This document shows, piece after piece, positions 6,289-6,315 of a stretch of DNA of 6,315 bases; positions within the stretch are counted from its first letter, which is position 1; each line of letters starts with the position of its first letter. The notes beneath the pieces are model-generated. The model was not told the origin of the DNA. It saw only the letters and a list, made by a program, of their open reading frames with translations, and ran no database searches. Origin of the DNA: CANJQH01 sp031368515 (GTDB lineage Bacteria > Chloroflexota > Anaerolineae > J036 > Brachytrichaceae). The DNA lies in assembly GCA_031368515.1 (NCBI GenBank), contig JANMNW010000174.1, forward strand, positions 1 to 6,315, read 5' to 3'. The position numbers were made by a program, and so were the translations under genes.

Positions 6289-6313
6289 CGCTCCCCTTTA
6301 GAAAAATGCACCC
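6289..6313 (-). repeat. Terminal inverted repeat, transposase 5' side
   Basis: This is the exact inverted partner of 4950-4974. Read outward-in on the minus strand it starts GGGTGC and runs into the orfA leader. Its internal GGGGAG (6296-6291) could act as a ribosome binding site 13 nt before the orfA ATG. Confidence 0.95.
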
Positions 6314-6315
6314 CC

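Larger units (their letters stand above)
4950..6313 (-). mobile_element. ISKra4-family insertion sequence (probably ISMich2-like), 1364 bp, apparently intact
   Basis: The element is bounded by 25-bp perfect inverted repeats starting GGG, contains a transposase of ISKra4 type in two overlapping frames on the minus strand, and splits the glycosyltransferase gene. GGG ends, a length near 1.3-1.4 kb and an orfA/orfB arrangement fit what I recall of the ISMich2 subgroup. The orfB stop (4962-4964) lies inside the inverted repeat, so almost the whole element is coding. Perfect ends and open frames suggest a recent, potentially active insertion. Only two bases (CC) remain after the right end. They would match a 5-bp duplication of CCGAT (4945-4949), but that cannot be confirmed. 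Confidence 0.88.

Overview
The window looks like bacterial DNA of moderately high G+C with strong G/C preference at third codon positions. Two of the proteins resemble ones I associate with Chloroflexota: a tail domain ending in an 'LPADLPPGEYTV.SSLFDP' motif, and an ArnT-like GT-C membrane protein with an 'FDEGWWLQIPKNLALTGNY' first loop. This assignment is an inference from protein style. No rRNA, tRNA or CRISPR array is visible. Most starts lack a clear Shine-Dalgarno sequence, which suggests leaderless or weakly SD-dependent translation.

Layout: positions 1-459 (+) are the 3' end of a gene cut by the window edge, encoding a beta-rich tail domain. Positions 478-1503 (+) encode a two-TM RCK potassium channel with a TVGFGE filter. 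It meets, tail to tail across 10 bp, a two-gene minus-strand operon: a short-chain dehydrogenase (3282-2512) followed by an aldo/keto reductase (2515-1514), joined by a 4-bp ATGA overlap. Both oxidoreductases have complete catalytic residues, so the operon probably runs two NAD(P)-linked steps on a common small carbonyl or sugar-like substrate that cannot be named from sequence. A 317-bp divergent intergenic region (3283-3599) holds a 12-bp perfect palindrome and a plausible promoter for the next gene.

Positions 3600-4949 (+) are the first 450 codons of an ArnT/PMT-like integral membrane glycosyltransferase. The gene is interrupted exactly after codon 450 by an insertion sequence (4950-6313, 1364 bp) with perfect 25-bp terminal inverted repeats. 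The element belongs to the ISKra4 family, probably the ISMich2-like short group. Its transposase lies on the minus strand in two overlapping frames (orfA 6277-6005; orfB ending at 4962). They are joined at an A7G slippery run followed immediately by a 9-bp hairpin, which predicts a -1 frameshift product of 438 aa with an intact D/D/E triad. The window ends 2 bp beyond the right inverted repeat, so the rest of the interrupted gene and the target duplication cannot be read.

No wholly new system is evident. The best leads are the transposase frameshift cassette, a possible internal start in the channel gene giving a free RCK domain as in MthK, and the fresh-looking disruption of the glycosyltransferase.
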